Positions 52,741 through 61,569 of a stretch of 64,000 nucleotides of DNA are shown one piece after another (positions within the stretch are counted from its first letter, which is position 1; every line of letters begins with the position of its first letter). This DNA is from Silvimonas soli (GTDB lineage Bacteria; Pseudomonadota; Gammaproteobacteria; Burkholderiales; Chitinibacteraceae). The stretch is from NCBI RefSeq assembly GCF_030035605.1, contig NZ_CP106736.1, positions 1,550,001-1,614,000 of the forward strand, written 5' to 3'. The notes below the pieces were generated by a model. The model saw nothing but the letters and a program-made list of their open reading frames with translations, was not told the origin of the DNA and did not search any database. The position numbers and the translations under genes were made by a program.

Positions 52741-55700
52741 TTAGCCCAACTTGAACGCCGCCCGCGTTGTCGGGCCGCCATCTTTGGCCGCCGCGCCGCC
52801 GCCTGCATCAATTCGTGGCTGGGTGACGTAAACCCGCGCAACATCCACACCTTTGCTTTCCAGGAAGCTTTTCACCACCAACGCCCGCTGGTTGGCTAGC
52901 GCGCGTAATTCGTTCTCCCCGGCCGGCAAATTGGCCAGTAACAGTTTCTCCATCTCCGCAGGTGGCAGCGACTTGTTCATCCCGATCAGATTGGTCGGTT
53001 TGTTGGGGAATTTGGCCTGCTTGTAGACCACTTCCAGCAACTTCGGATATTCCTCGGGCGTGATCTCCAGCGCGGTTTCATCGGCCACCGATTCGCCGTG
53101 TTCCACCAGTTGCTTCGCTTTGATTGCCTTCATGCGCGACAAGACCATTTCTTTGCGCAAACCCGTTTGGTCTACCGCAGGATCGGCCCAGCCACTGATT
53201 TCCAGCTTCATGGCAGGACGGTCATTCAGCGCAGTAGTCAGCTTGCTCAAGCTTTCTTGTGTGGCGGTATCCAGCACCGCCGAACCGGGAGCAAAGGCGG
53301 CGTAAGAGAACTGCGGGCCGCCGCCAAAGGCCGATGCCAGCAGATCAAACGGCGCGGTAATGGCTTTCTCCAGCAGGTTGACGATGACCTTGATGATCAA
53401 ACCGCCCACGCTGAATTGCGGATCGTCCAGCGAACCGGCAATGGGCAGGTCCAGATTGATCTGGCCGTTGCGGTCAGTTAGCAACGACAAAGCCAGTTTC
53501 ACCGGCAATTTGGTGGCATCCGGGCTATCGGTTTTATCACCCAGCGTCAGCTGATCCAGACTTACCTTGTTTTGCGCCAGCAATTTGCGGTTTTCAATTT
53601 GATAGTGCACATCCATGGACAGCTTGCCTTTCTGGATGCCATATCCGGCGTATTTGGCCGAATAGGTTGAGGCTGCTGCCAGTTCGTACCCCTTCACCGA
53701 AGCATTGATATCCAGGAACAACTGCTGCGCCAGCGGATTAAGCTGGCCACTGACCGCAACGGGTGCGATATGGTCCACGCTTCCTTTGATATCCAGTGCA
53801 GCGCGGGCGGTTTCAGCCGAAGACAAACCGGTGATGGTGCCGCCCATATCGGTCAGATTGGCAGTGTAATTCGGCTTAACAAAGTCATCGGTGTAATTGA
53901 TATTGCCGCCCGCCAGTTTGATGGTGCCGATACTGATGGGCGGCAACGGCTTGGCCGGAGCACTCACCGGGGCCGAAGCCACTGCACCAGGCTTGGGCGC
54001 CGGAGTGGGCACAGGCGTAGCGCTGACCGCCGCGCTGGCCGGGGCCGAGGCGCTGGTCAGCGAGACCTGCTTGCCACGGCGATCCGCGTTGCCCTCTTTG
54101 ACAACAATGTCGGCCAGGTTCAAATGACCATCCGGGTACAACACCAGCCGCGAGTAAAAATCCTGCAGCGACACGGTGTTGACGTTGACCCGCAATGGTT
54201 CAAAGCGGGCATCAATACCGCTCACATCCAGCCGCTTGAATTTGAGGAAGTCCTCGCCCGTAATTTTATCCAGTGAGTACAGATCATCCACCCGGACACT
54301 ACCGCGATAACTGCCGGTAAATTTGGGCGCTGTGCCGAATACCAGGTCCCCCTTGGCCGAGACGTGAATGCTGGGCACGGTAACGTTCAACCAGCGCGAG
54401 TAATACGCCTGGCCATAACCCACATCCAGATTCTGCAAATTGAGTTTGATCTTGCCCGAGGCCGGAGAGTTGGCAACCGCCCCGGAGACTTCATAACGGC
54501 CGCCTTTCCCGCCCAGCGCCAGCAGGCTGAACTGCGCAGGCGTAGCGGAAGGCCATTCCACCGGGCCGGTTTCCAGCTTCAGGCTTTTGATTACCACCGG
54601 CGGTAACTTGGGTAATTGGTGATCAACAAACCGCATGCCCAGGTTATCAATGTTTACCGCGCTGGCGGCAACATGCGGGGGCTTAAGCTCTGCGACCGCA
54701 GCAGCGACCGGTCGCCCCACGTGCGCGTCTGCGGCCTGCGCTTTGGTTATCCCGCCCCAGTCGATCAGCCCGTCGAGCCCGCGTGCCGCGCCGATATTGG
54801 CATCGGCCAGCGTTACCCGGCCCAGTTGATAGCGGGCGTTGTCAAAGTCCAGCGACGCATCGGCAATAGCCAGTTTGCCAATCTGCAACTGGCCTTCCTT
54901 GCTGTTGTTGAGCTTGAACTGGAAGTTATTGAAGCTGCTATTGACCGCACTGAGCTTGAGACCGGTGTCGGCGGCATAGTGATACTGGCTGGCAAAATCG
55001 AGCGTGCCGCCGGTAATTGCCGCATTCAGCCGGGGCGTTGCGTAGGGCTGATATTGCGGCAGTGCCAGGGCCGCCAGTTTGATATTGCCGTCCAGCACCA
55101 ACGGTTGCAGCGTAAACGTGCCCTGCTGGGTGATTTTTTCACCCGCCGGAGTAGCGGCGGCGATGTCCAACGTGGCTGCGGTTTTACCGGGCAAAGTAAA
55201 GCGCTGCACCGTGATATCGAGCGGATCAAACACCGTGACAAAGGCCGGTTTCACGGTTTCATCACGCAAGTCCACACGGGATTTACGCAGATTGATCTGC
55301 GCAATCGCTACATCGGGCGTTGCCGACGGTTGTTCTTTTGCCGCCGCAGCGCTTGCCGCTGCCTTGGCGGGCGCCGCCGTGCTTGCTGGTTTGTTCTGTA
55401 ATGCCTTGATGAAGTTCAGGTTACCCGCGTCGTCACGCGTTACGGCCAGATGCAGCCCATCGCTTTCTACGTTCTGCAAATGGTAAACGCCCGCCAGCGG
55501 ACGCACATCCGCCAGTGTGATTTGCAGCCTGGTCACTCCAAATAACGGCGCGCCGGCATCATCGATCAGCTGCACATCGCGCAGCGCGGCCGAGCCGGTC
55601 AGGCGCAGTTGCGGCTGGTCATGCTCTTGCCGGAACACCAGTTGCAACTGGCTATCGAACTTGGCCGCAGGCAGTTTGATACCCAATTCCAGCGGCACAT

Positions 55701-56427
55701 ATTGCATGTATTGCGGCAAATCCAGTCCGGTTACTTTGAGATCAACCGTGGTCTGCCGGGTGTTTTCAAACGGCGTGGTTTTGCCATGCAGATCAAACGG
55801 CGAGCCATTCAATTTGAATGCCAGATGCGGCTCGACCACGGTATCGACAAAGCCCGGCAAGCTGGAAATAAACGGCACGCCCAGCTCGATACCGGTGATT
55901 GCCGTTTTCTGTTTAACCACCTGGTCATCAAAATCGATACGCCCACCCAGAAGCTGGATGTTGTAAAGCGCAAAGCGTGGCAGTGTATTGTCCGTTTTGG
56001 GCTTGCTGGCAGGCTGATCGAGCAAATCCGACCAGTTGTAGCGATGCGCAGTTTGCCGCTGCAGCAGCAAGTAGGGTGTATCCAGGGTCAGCGCGCTCAG
56101 CACCGGGCCGCGGCGCCAGATTGAGGCCAGATCGAGATTGGCGACCACGCTCTTGGCTGAAAGCACGGTTTTGCCCGCTTCACGCACCTGCAAACCGTCT
56201 ATATGCGCTTGCAGGGTGAACGGGTTGAAGCCCATGGCGGCAATGGTGGTGGGGCGATGCAATGCCTGGGTTAGCGCTTTTTCCAGTTGCGGCCGGGCCA
56301 GCCAGGGCAGCAACAAAAATCCGCCGATTGCGACAAGCACCAGCAACACCGCCAAACCAGTCAACCAGCGGGCCAAGCGGCCAGGTGTGCGAATGAAACC
56401 AACTAACCAAGCACGCAAACGGGGCAT
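52741..56427 (-). CDS. Giant DUF748 (AsmA-like) protein with OmpA-like C-terminus
   Basis: 1228 residues. A basic N-terminus and one membrane helix (about 20-42) precede a long all-beta region of repeated strands with the DUF748 look (LPWLARPQLEKALTQALHRPTTI..., FNPFTLQAHIDGLQV, LDLASIWRRGPVL, and later ISIGTIKLAGGNINYTDDFV). Two Ala/Pro/Lys-rich linkers occur at about 345-370 and 795-835. From about 1030 the sequence changes to an OmpA-like fold (FAPGSAVLDTATQESLSKL, ISGWADPAVDQTGLRKEM, ANQRALVVKSFLESKGV). AsmA-type proteins bridge inner and outer membranes and move lipid; this one probably ties to the wall. Role inferred. Confidence 0.85.
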   Translation of the reverse strand: MPRLRAWLVGFIRTPGRLARWLTGLAVLLVLVAIGGFLLLPWLARPQLEKALTQALHRPTTIAAMGFNPFTLQAHIDGLQVREAGKTVLSAKSVVANLDLASIWRRGPVLSALTLDTPYLLLQRQTAHRYNWSDLLDQPASKPKTDNTLPRFALYNIQLLGGRIDFDDQVVKQKTAITGIELGVPFISSLPGFVDTVVEPHLAFKLNGSPFDLHGKTTPFENTRQTTVDLKVTGLDLPQYMQYVPLELGIKLPAAKFDSQLQLVFRQEHDQPQLRLTGSAALRDVQLIDDAGAPLFGVTRLQITLADVRPLAGVYHLQNVESDGLHLAVTRDDAGNLNFIKALQNKPASTAAPAKAAASAAAAKEQPSATPDVAIAQINLRKSRVDLRDETVKPAFVTVFDPLDITVQRFTLPGKTAATLDIAAATPAGEKITQQGTFTLQPLVLDGNIKLAALALPQYQPYATPRLNAAITGGTLDFASQYHYAADTGLKLSAVNSSFNNFQFKLNNSKEGQLQIGKLAIADASLDFDNARYQLGRVTLADANIGAARGLDGLIDWGGITKAQAADAHVGRPVAAAVAELKPPHVAASAVNIDNLGMRFVDHQLPKLPPVVIKSLKLETGPVEWPSATPAQFSLLALGGKGGRYEVSGAVANSPASGKIKLNLQNLDVGYGQAYYSRWLNVTVPSIHVSAKGDLVFGTAPKFTGSYRGSVRVDDLYSLDKITGEDFLKFKRLDVSGIDARFEPLRVNVNTVSLQDFYSRLVLYPDGHLNLADIVVKEGNADRRGKQVSLTSASAPASAAVSATPVPTPAPKPGAVASAPVSAPAKPLPPISIGTIKLAGGNINYTDDFVKPNYTANLTDMGGTITGLSSAETARAALDIKGSVDHIAPVAVSGQLNPLAQQLFLDINASVKGYELAAASTYSAKYAGYGIQKGKLSMDVHYQIENRKLLAQNKVSLDQLTLGDKTDSPDATKLPVKLALSLLTDRNGQINLDLPIAGSLDDPQFSVGGLIIKVIVNLLEKAITAPFDLLASAFGGGPQFSYAAFAPGSAVLDTATQESLSKLTTALNDRPAMKLEISGWADPAVDQTGLRKEMVLSRMKAIKAKQLVEHGESVADETALEITPEEYPKLLEVVYKQAKFPNKPTNLIGMNKSLPPAEMEKLLLANLPAGENELRALANQRALVVKSFLESKGVDVARVYVTQPRIDAGGGAAAKDGGPTTRAAFKLG

Positions 56428-56599
56428 TCAGACGTTCCGTAGAAGGTAAAACAGACAAATAGCGCTATTGTGAGTAAACAGGCATCTGCAATTGCCTGGC
56501 TTGCGTATATAGATAGTGTATAGGTGCAATCAATGCTGACAACAACGTCTGCGCAGCACGCAAAGGCCATGGCAAAGACATTCGCTTTCACGTATCTAT

Positions 56600-56614
56600 C
56601 TTGAATATTTCAAG
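56600..56614. promoter_or_regulatory. 15-bp palindrome in the DUF748/STAS intergenic region
   Basis: CTTGAA-TAT-TTCAAG, a perfect dyad, lies in the 478-bp divergent gap 56428-56905, which otherwise holds no gene. It could be a regulator site for either gene. Confidence 0.4.
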
Positions 56615-56905
56615 GAAGGCAGAGCAGACCCAAATACGTTAAGCAGATACAAAACAATTGGTCGCCGCCGACGCTTCGGGATCAACCTGGCTTCCCGCTG
56701 GACCGGCTTAGCGCTTAGAATCGGGGTATAAATCAGAATGTTTTACAACATTTACGATTCGACCTTATAGCTTTAAACCGGGCATGTCGCCTGGCGCGCA
56801 GCGAACATTATCTGCGCCCATGAGCTATGACGCCGTGCTTTATTTCACTTGATCACCCCTGAGCTGCGGTGGTCAGGCTTATGAATTTGAACCCGGGTAA
56901 ATAAC

Positions 56906-58210
56906 GTGGTTTTTTCGTTTTTCAAGAAAAAAGAGGGTGATGGCAAACCAGAACCGCAAACCAGCGGTCCGGTTACTGCCCCGCGTGCGCCAGCCGCGGC
57001 GCCCGCCCCTGCACGTGCTGCCACTGCCGCAGCGCCTGCAGTTACAGCCGCCAAACCCGATGTGCCCACTGTTTCTCCGGCCAAGTCGCCCGCTCCTGCC
57101 GCTGCCAGCAAGCCGGTAGCCGCTGAGCCATCCAGCTATAACCTGCAAGAACTGACCATCGAAGTCGAAGACGGCAGTACCAATCTGACTGAAGCCGAAG
57201 AAGAAGCAGTTGTGTTGTACGCCAATGGCCAGACTGCTGCGGCTGCCACCAGTTTGCGCGCCGCTATTCCTGGCATCACCGGCCAGCGCCGCATCGAAAC
57301 CTGGTCGATGCTGTTCGAGCTGTATCAACAGCTGGGCAAGCATGCTGACTTTGACGATCTGGCGCTGTTGTACGTGGTTGAATTCGAATCCACGCCGCCG
57401 CTGTGGCGTGAACTGGCGGCCAATACTGCTGCCGCGGCCGCCGCAGATGCCGCCGCAATTGGTACGGCCGGATATATCTCGCTGCCGGCACAACTGAATG
57501 GCGACAACACCTCACGTGAAGTCGACAAGCTGGTCACCACGTGTAAATCCGGTACGCCTGTGCGCCTGGATATGAGCAAGGTGTCAGGCATCGACAGTAT
57601 GGCCGCAGCGGAACTGTTGTTTGGCTGGCAAAGCGTACGCAAGCTAGGCAGCGTGGTGCAGGTGATTGGCGCTGACAGCATGATCAAACTGCTGGGTAGC
57701 AAGATCGAACCTGGTCGCGTTGCCCCGGCCGAAGCGCCTTATTGGCTATTGTTGCTGGAAACAACCCAGGCCAGCGGGAATCAGGATGCGTTTGAAAATA
57801 TCGCCATCGATTACGCGGTGACCTATGAAGTGTCGCCGCCCTCGTGGGACGGCTCGCTGGTATTTGCCGCGCCAGCCAAAGGCGCACCAGCAAGCAGCAA
57901 AGCAGCGGCAGCACCCCCTACCCCATCTACACATTCGCCAGATCGACTGCTGTTGTCCGGCGCGCTACTGCAAGGCGCCGCAGCACAACTGAAGGGCATT
58001 CGTGAATTTGCAGATCGCCAGAGCCGCCCGGTGCTGGACTTCCGTGAAGTCACCCGCGTCGACTTTGAAACAGCTGGCCAGTTATTGAATCTGGCCATGG
58101 AGCTGGTGCAAAAAGGCGTGGTGGTACGCCTGGCCGGAGCCAATCCGCTGGTGGCCGGCATGTTGCGCTTGATGGGCATTGGCGATCTGGTCGAAATCAG
58201 CGGCAACTGA
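56906..58210 (+). CDS. Double-STAS-domain protein with Ala/Pro linker
   Basis: 434 residues from GTG 56906, a start typical of this family (VFSFFKKKEGDG). Residues 1-75 are a low-complexity Pro/Ala stretch; about 100-180 is a helical region (AAATSLRAAIPGITGQRRIETWSMLFELYQQLGKH) resembling a tandem-repeat/TPR unit; then two STAS-like domains: KSGTPVRLDMSKVSGIDSMAAAELL (about 210-240) and, at the C-terminus, SRPVLDFREVTRVDFETAGQLLNLA. No Ser in the usual phosphorylation position of the second could be confirmed. It sits 95 bp before hslV. Such genes precede hslV in several betaproteobacteria; function unknown. Confidence 0.8.
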   Translation: MVFSFFKKKEGDGKPEPQTSGPVTAPRAPAAAPAPARAATAAAPAVTAAKPDVPTVSPAKSPAPAAASKPVAAEPSSYNLQELTIEVEDGSTNLTEAEEEAVVLYANGQTAAAATSLRAAIPGITGQRRIETWSMLFELYQQLGKHADFDDLALLYVVEFESTPPLWRELAANTAAAAAADAAAIGTAGYISLPAQLNGDNTSREVDKLVTTCKSGTPVRLDMSKVSGIDSMAAAELLFGWQSVRKLGSVVQVIGADSMIKLLGSKIEPGRVAPAEAPYWLLLLETTQASGNQDAFENIAIDYAVTYEVSPPSWDGSLVFAAPAKGAPASSKAAAAPPTPSTHSPDRLLLSGALLQGAAAQLKGIREFADRQSRPVLDFREVTRVDFETAGQLLNLAMELVQKGVVVRLAGANPLVAGMLRLMGIGDLVEISGN

Positions 58211-58305
58211 CGCCCCCTTCCCTGCCCGACAATCTCTCCTGCGCTTGAACGGGGCCACTTGCGCCCCCACATCAATTGCAACATACGTTTGCAGGAAAGA
58301 ATCCC

Positions 58306-58851
58306 ATGGAGCAATTTGACGGAACAACGATCGTCTCGGTGCGTCGCGGTAGCGATGTGGCCGTGGGCGGAGATGGCCAGGTCACACTGGGCAACGTGGT
58401 GATCAAAGGCACCGCACGTAAAGTACGCAAACTTTACAACGACAAGGTCATTGTCGGTTTTGCTGGCGGCACTGCCGACGCGTTCACTTTGTTCGAGCGT
58501 TTTGAATCCAAGCTGGAAAAACATCAGGGCAACCTGACCCGCGCTGCGGTGGAGCTGGCCAAAGACTGGCGTACCGACCGCATGCTGCGCCGACTGGAAG
58601 CCATGTTGATCGTGGCCGACCCAACTGCCACCCTGGTAATTACCGGCAACGGTGACGTGCTGGAGCCAGAACAAGGCATCGCAGCGATTGGTTCGGGTGG
58701 TGCTTACGCCCAGGCCGCTGCCCGAGCATTGCTGGAACATACTGATCTGCCGCCATCGGTGATCGTCAAAAAGGCGCTCGAAATCGCTGGTGATATCTGC
58801 ATTTACACCAATCAGAATCACGTGGTGGAAACCTTCGAGCAACCCCGGTAA
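58306..58851 (+). CDS. hslV: ATP-dependent protease peptidase subunit HslV
   Basis: 181 residues from ATG 58306 (CAGGAAAG upstream). The propeptide MEQFDG is removed to expose Thr7 as the catalytic N-terminal residue of TTIVSVRRG. Other HslV marks are VAVGGDGQVTLGN, GFAGGTADAFTLFERFE and GSGGAYAQAAARAL. It forms a two-ring dodecamer that degrades proteins unfolded by HslU. The usual next gene, hslU, is absent: a terminator follows and the next gene is birA. Confidence 0.96.
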   Translation: MEQFDGTTIVSVRRGSDVAVGGDGQVTLGNVVIKGTARKVRKLYNDKVIVGFAGGTADAFTLFERFESKLEKHQGNLTRAAVELAKDWRTDRMLRRLEAMLIVADPTATLVITGNGDVLEPEQGIAAIGSGGAYAQAAARALLEHTDLPPSVIVKKALEIAGDICIYTNQNHVVETFEQPR

Positions 58852-58871
58852 ATAGCGCCTGGTTACTCAAA

Positions 58872-58898
58872 AAAAAAGCGGGCCATGCCTGCTTTTTT
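58872..58898. terminator. Bidirectional terminator after hslV
   Basis: AAAAAAGCGGGC (58872-58883), CAT loop, GCCTGCTTTTTT (58887-58898); one A/C mismatch in a 12-bp stem, A-run on the left and T-run on the right. Confidence 0.85.
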
Positions 58899-59051
58899 TA
58901 CGTCCGAACGCCTGCCGTGGCCAAGACTGGCCACAAGCCGTGTGCCACAAATACACAAACTCGCTCCTTCGGGCGAAGAAACAACACCGCATGCCCCTGC
59001 CAATTGCAGCCCGCGCTCACTTTGGCAGCCGCCTGCGCTAAAATCCCGCGC

Positions 59052-60008
59052 ATGAACCATACACTCGCCTGCCTGCGGCATCTGAATGCCGAAACCTGGG
59101 TCTCTGGTGCCCGCATTGCCGAGGCGCTGGATTTATCGCGCGCCAGCGTATCCACTGCACTGGCCCAAGCCGAGGGCTTTGGCATTACGCTGGAACGCAA
59201 ACACGGCGTGGGCTATCGCCTGACCGAACCGGTAGATTGGCTGGATACCAAGGTCATCCAGCGGCTACTGCCCCGCAATGGCGTATTGCACGTTGAGGTG
59301 GCCGACCGTACTGATTCGACCAACCGGCAATTGCTGGCGGCACCGGCACACGGCTTGGCACTGGCGGCAGAATGGCAAGACAGCGGGCGCGGACGGCTGG
59401 GGCGGCGCTGGCAAGGTCGCCTGGGTGCCAGTTTGATGTTTTCACTGGCTTGGTCATTTCCTGGCGGCGCGCCTACGCTGGCCGGGCTGCCGCTAGCGGT
59501 AGGCAGTATCGTGGCTGAAGCGCTGGCGGAATGCGGCGTCGGCAATATCGCCCTGAAGTGGCCGAACGATTTATTGATCGGCAACGCCAAAACCGGCGGC
59601 ATTCTGATCGAACTGACCGGCGATGCGCTGGGACCGGCATGGGCGGTGATCGGTATCGGGCTTAATTTGTTGCCGCCCGCCGTTGAAGTTAATCAGGTGG
59701 CTACCGGTCTGACCGAGCATGGCCTGAATGTAACGCGCAATGATTTGCTGGCACGTTTACTGGAAAAACTGGAACATGGGCTGGAACGGTTTGCCCGCAA
59801 TGGCTTTAGCGAATTTCGCCAGCAATGGGAAAGCCGCCATGCCTGGCAAGGTTTACCAGTCACGCTTTCCGGTCCGGATGGCAGTACCCAGGCAGGCATT
59901 GCCGCTGGCGTGACCGCCGACGGCGCATTGCGCCTGGAAACAGCCGATAAAGAACTCATCATCCACGCGGGCGACGTCAGCCTGCGCCTCGCCGCAAATC
60001 AGGGCTAA
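59052..60008 (+). CDS. birA: Biotin-protein ligase / biotin operon repressor
   Basis: 318 residues from ATG 59052. N-terminal winged helix (WVSGARIAEALDLSRASVSTALAQAEGFG) and catalytic domain with SGRGRLGRRW (biotin/ATP loop), KWPNDLL, KTGGILIE and the C-terminal SH3-like domain. It activates biotin and attaches it to the acetyl-CoA carboxylase carrier protein; with the HTH it can also repress biotin genes. It begins a four-gene-like run with coaX and a SPOR protein, which is a common betaproteobacterial order. Confidence 0.95.
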   Translation: MNHTLACLRHLNAETWVSGARIAEALDLSRASVSTALAQAEGFGITLERKHGVGYRLTEPVDWLDTKVIQRLLPRNGVLHVEVADRTDSTNRQLLAAPAHGLALAAEWQDSGRGRLGRRWQGRLGASLMFSLAWSFPGGAPTLAGLPLAVGSIVAEALAECGVGNIALKWPNDLLIGNAKTGGILIELTGDALGPAWAVIGIGLNLLPPAVEVNQVATGLTEHGLNVTRNDLLARLLEKLEHGLERFARNGFSEFRQQWESRHAWQGLPVTLSGPDGSTQAGIAAGVTADGALRLETADKELIIHAGDVSLRLAANQG

Positions 60009-60013
60009 GACTC

Positions 60014-60775
60014 ATGTATCTGTTGATTGATCTGGGCAACACCCGCCTGAAATGGGTCCAGGCCACTGCCGCTGACGCCTGGAGCGAGCTGACCGAGGTG
60101 GACGCGCAAGCCAGTGAAACCTGGCACAGCCTGTTCTACACCCTTGAGCAGCCAAAGCGTGTGTTGGCTTGTTCTGTCGGGACTCCGCATATCCGCGACT
60201 TTCTGAGCCGCGCAGCGTTTGACATGTGGAACATCGAGATTGAATGGCTGACTGTCACCCGTGAGGCGCTCGGTGTGGAAAACCGTTATCGCAACCTGGC
60301 CCAGCAGGGGCCGGATCGTTGGGCTGCGGTATTAGGCGCGCGCAGTCTGTATCCGGATCAAGCATTGGTGGTCGCCAGCGCAGGTACGGCGCTCACGGTT
60401 GAAGCGGTCACGGACGACGGGCTCTACCTGGGCGGCACCATCCAGCCCGGATACCGGCTGATGAAACAATCGCTTAACCAGGGCACCGCCCGCCTGCCTT
60501 TGGCCGACGGCTATTTTCACGATTATCCGACCTCGACCGAAGACGCCATTGAAACCGGTTGCCTGACCGCGCTGGCCGGGAGCGTGCAAGCCATGTTGCG
60601 CCGGCTGCAAATGCGCGCCGACGCACCACGCGTTTTGTTAAGCGGCGGCGATGCCGAGCGTTTGTCCGGACATCTCGATATGCCGCACACGCTGGTCGAT
60701 AACCTGGTGCTGCATGGTCTGGCGGCGCTGGCGTTCAGTACCCATCAACCCAATGTGGCGGAGCCCAGCGCATGA
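60014..60775 (+). CDS. coaX: Type III pantothenate kinase
   Basis: 253 residues, 5 bp after birA. ASKHA-fold kinase with DLGNTRLKW for phosphate binding, GPDRWAAVLGA and SAGTALTVEA, and the C-terminal VLLSGGDAERL. The first step of CoA synthesis. In Bordetella this protein is known as the Bvg accessory factor. The end overlaps the next gene by 4 bp (ATGA). Confidence 0.95.
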   Translation: MYLLIDLGNTRLKWVQATAADAWSELTEVDAQASETWHSLFYTLEQPKRVLACSVGTPHIRDFLSRAAFDMWNIEIEWLTVTREALGVENRYRNLAQQGPDRWAAVLGARSLYPDQALVVASAGTALTVEAVTDDGLYLGGTIQPGYRLMKQSLNQGTARLPLADGYFHDYPTSTEDAIETGCLTALAGSVQAMLRRLQMRADAPRVLLSGGDAERLSGHLDMPHTLVDNLVLHGLAALAFSTHQPNVAEPSA

Positions 60776-61536
60776 AGTGGATACTCGCCGTGCTGCTGGT
60801 CGCCAATGTCGCTTTTCTTGCGCTGAACAAAACACTCCCGAGCGCGCTGCCAGCAGGCACCGCATCGCATGAGATCAACGCGGACAAAGTCCACATCGTA
60901 ACCGGCAACGTAGCTTACGCCTCGCAAGCGGCCTCTGCGGCAGCAGCCAGCGCGCCGGCAGAAGTTGCCGCCGCTACTCCGATGCCAACCGCAGTACCAA
61001 CGGCAACGCCTACACCCGTTGCCGCAGACGCGACCCCAACGCCCACGTTGAAACCGCTCGCGCAAAATAGCGATACACCGCAGGCGTGTTTGCGCTGGAC
61101 CGGGCTGACCGGGGATCAAGCCGATATCGCGCGCGCGCGCATCAAGGCACTCAAGTTGGTGGCCACCGAACAGAATCTGGGTAGCAATGCCAAGGTGTGG
61201 GTATACATTCCGCCGCAACCTGATCTGGAAAGCGCCAAACGCAAAGCTGAACAGCTGGCCCAGTTGCAAATTGATGATTACTTCGTGGTCAACAATGGCA
61301 GCAAGTGGCAAAACGCCATTTCGCTGGGTGTGTATTCGACCCATGACGCCGGAGCACGACGTCTGGACGAATTGCGGGCCAAGGGCGTGAAGTCCGCCGT
61401 TCTGCGCGACAAGGATGACTCCCTGCGCCACAGCAGTTTTGTATTGAAGTCGGTTACCGACAGCCAGCGCGATACCCTGAACAAAGCGGCGGCTCAACTC
61501 AAAGGTACGGTACTGGAACCGGCCAGCTGCGGCTGA
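60772..61536 (+). CDS. SPOR-domain-like inner-membrane protein
   Basis: 254 residues. Start overlaps the coaX stop. One membrane helix (2-18), a Thr/Pro/Ala linker (about 55-95) and a C-terminal region with SPOR-like strands: VWVYIPPQPDLESAKRKAEQL, DDYFVVNNGSKWQNAISLGVYSTHDAGARRLDEL and AVLRDKDDSLRHSSFVLK. SPOR domains bind denuded glycans at the division site. It is the usual third gene of the birA-coaX locus in betaproteobacteria. Confidence 0.85.
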   Translation: MKWILAVLLVANVAFLALNKTLPSALPAGTASHEINADKVHIVTGNVAYASQAASAAAASAPAEVAAATPMPTAVPTATPTPVAADATPTPTLKPLAQNSDTPQACLRWTGLTGDQADIARARIKALKLVATEQNLGSNAKVWVYIPPQPDLESAKRKAEQLAQLQIDDYFVVNNGSKWQNAISLGVYSTHDAGARRLDELRAKGVKSAVLRDKDDSLRHSSFVLKSVTDSQRDTLNKAAAQLKGTVLEPASCG

Positions 61537-61569
61537 TTAGCTGCGAGCGGTTCCAGGTCGCATTGCCAC

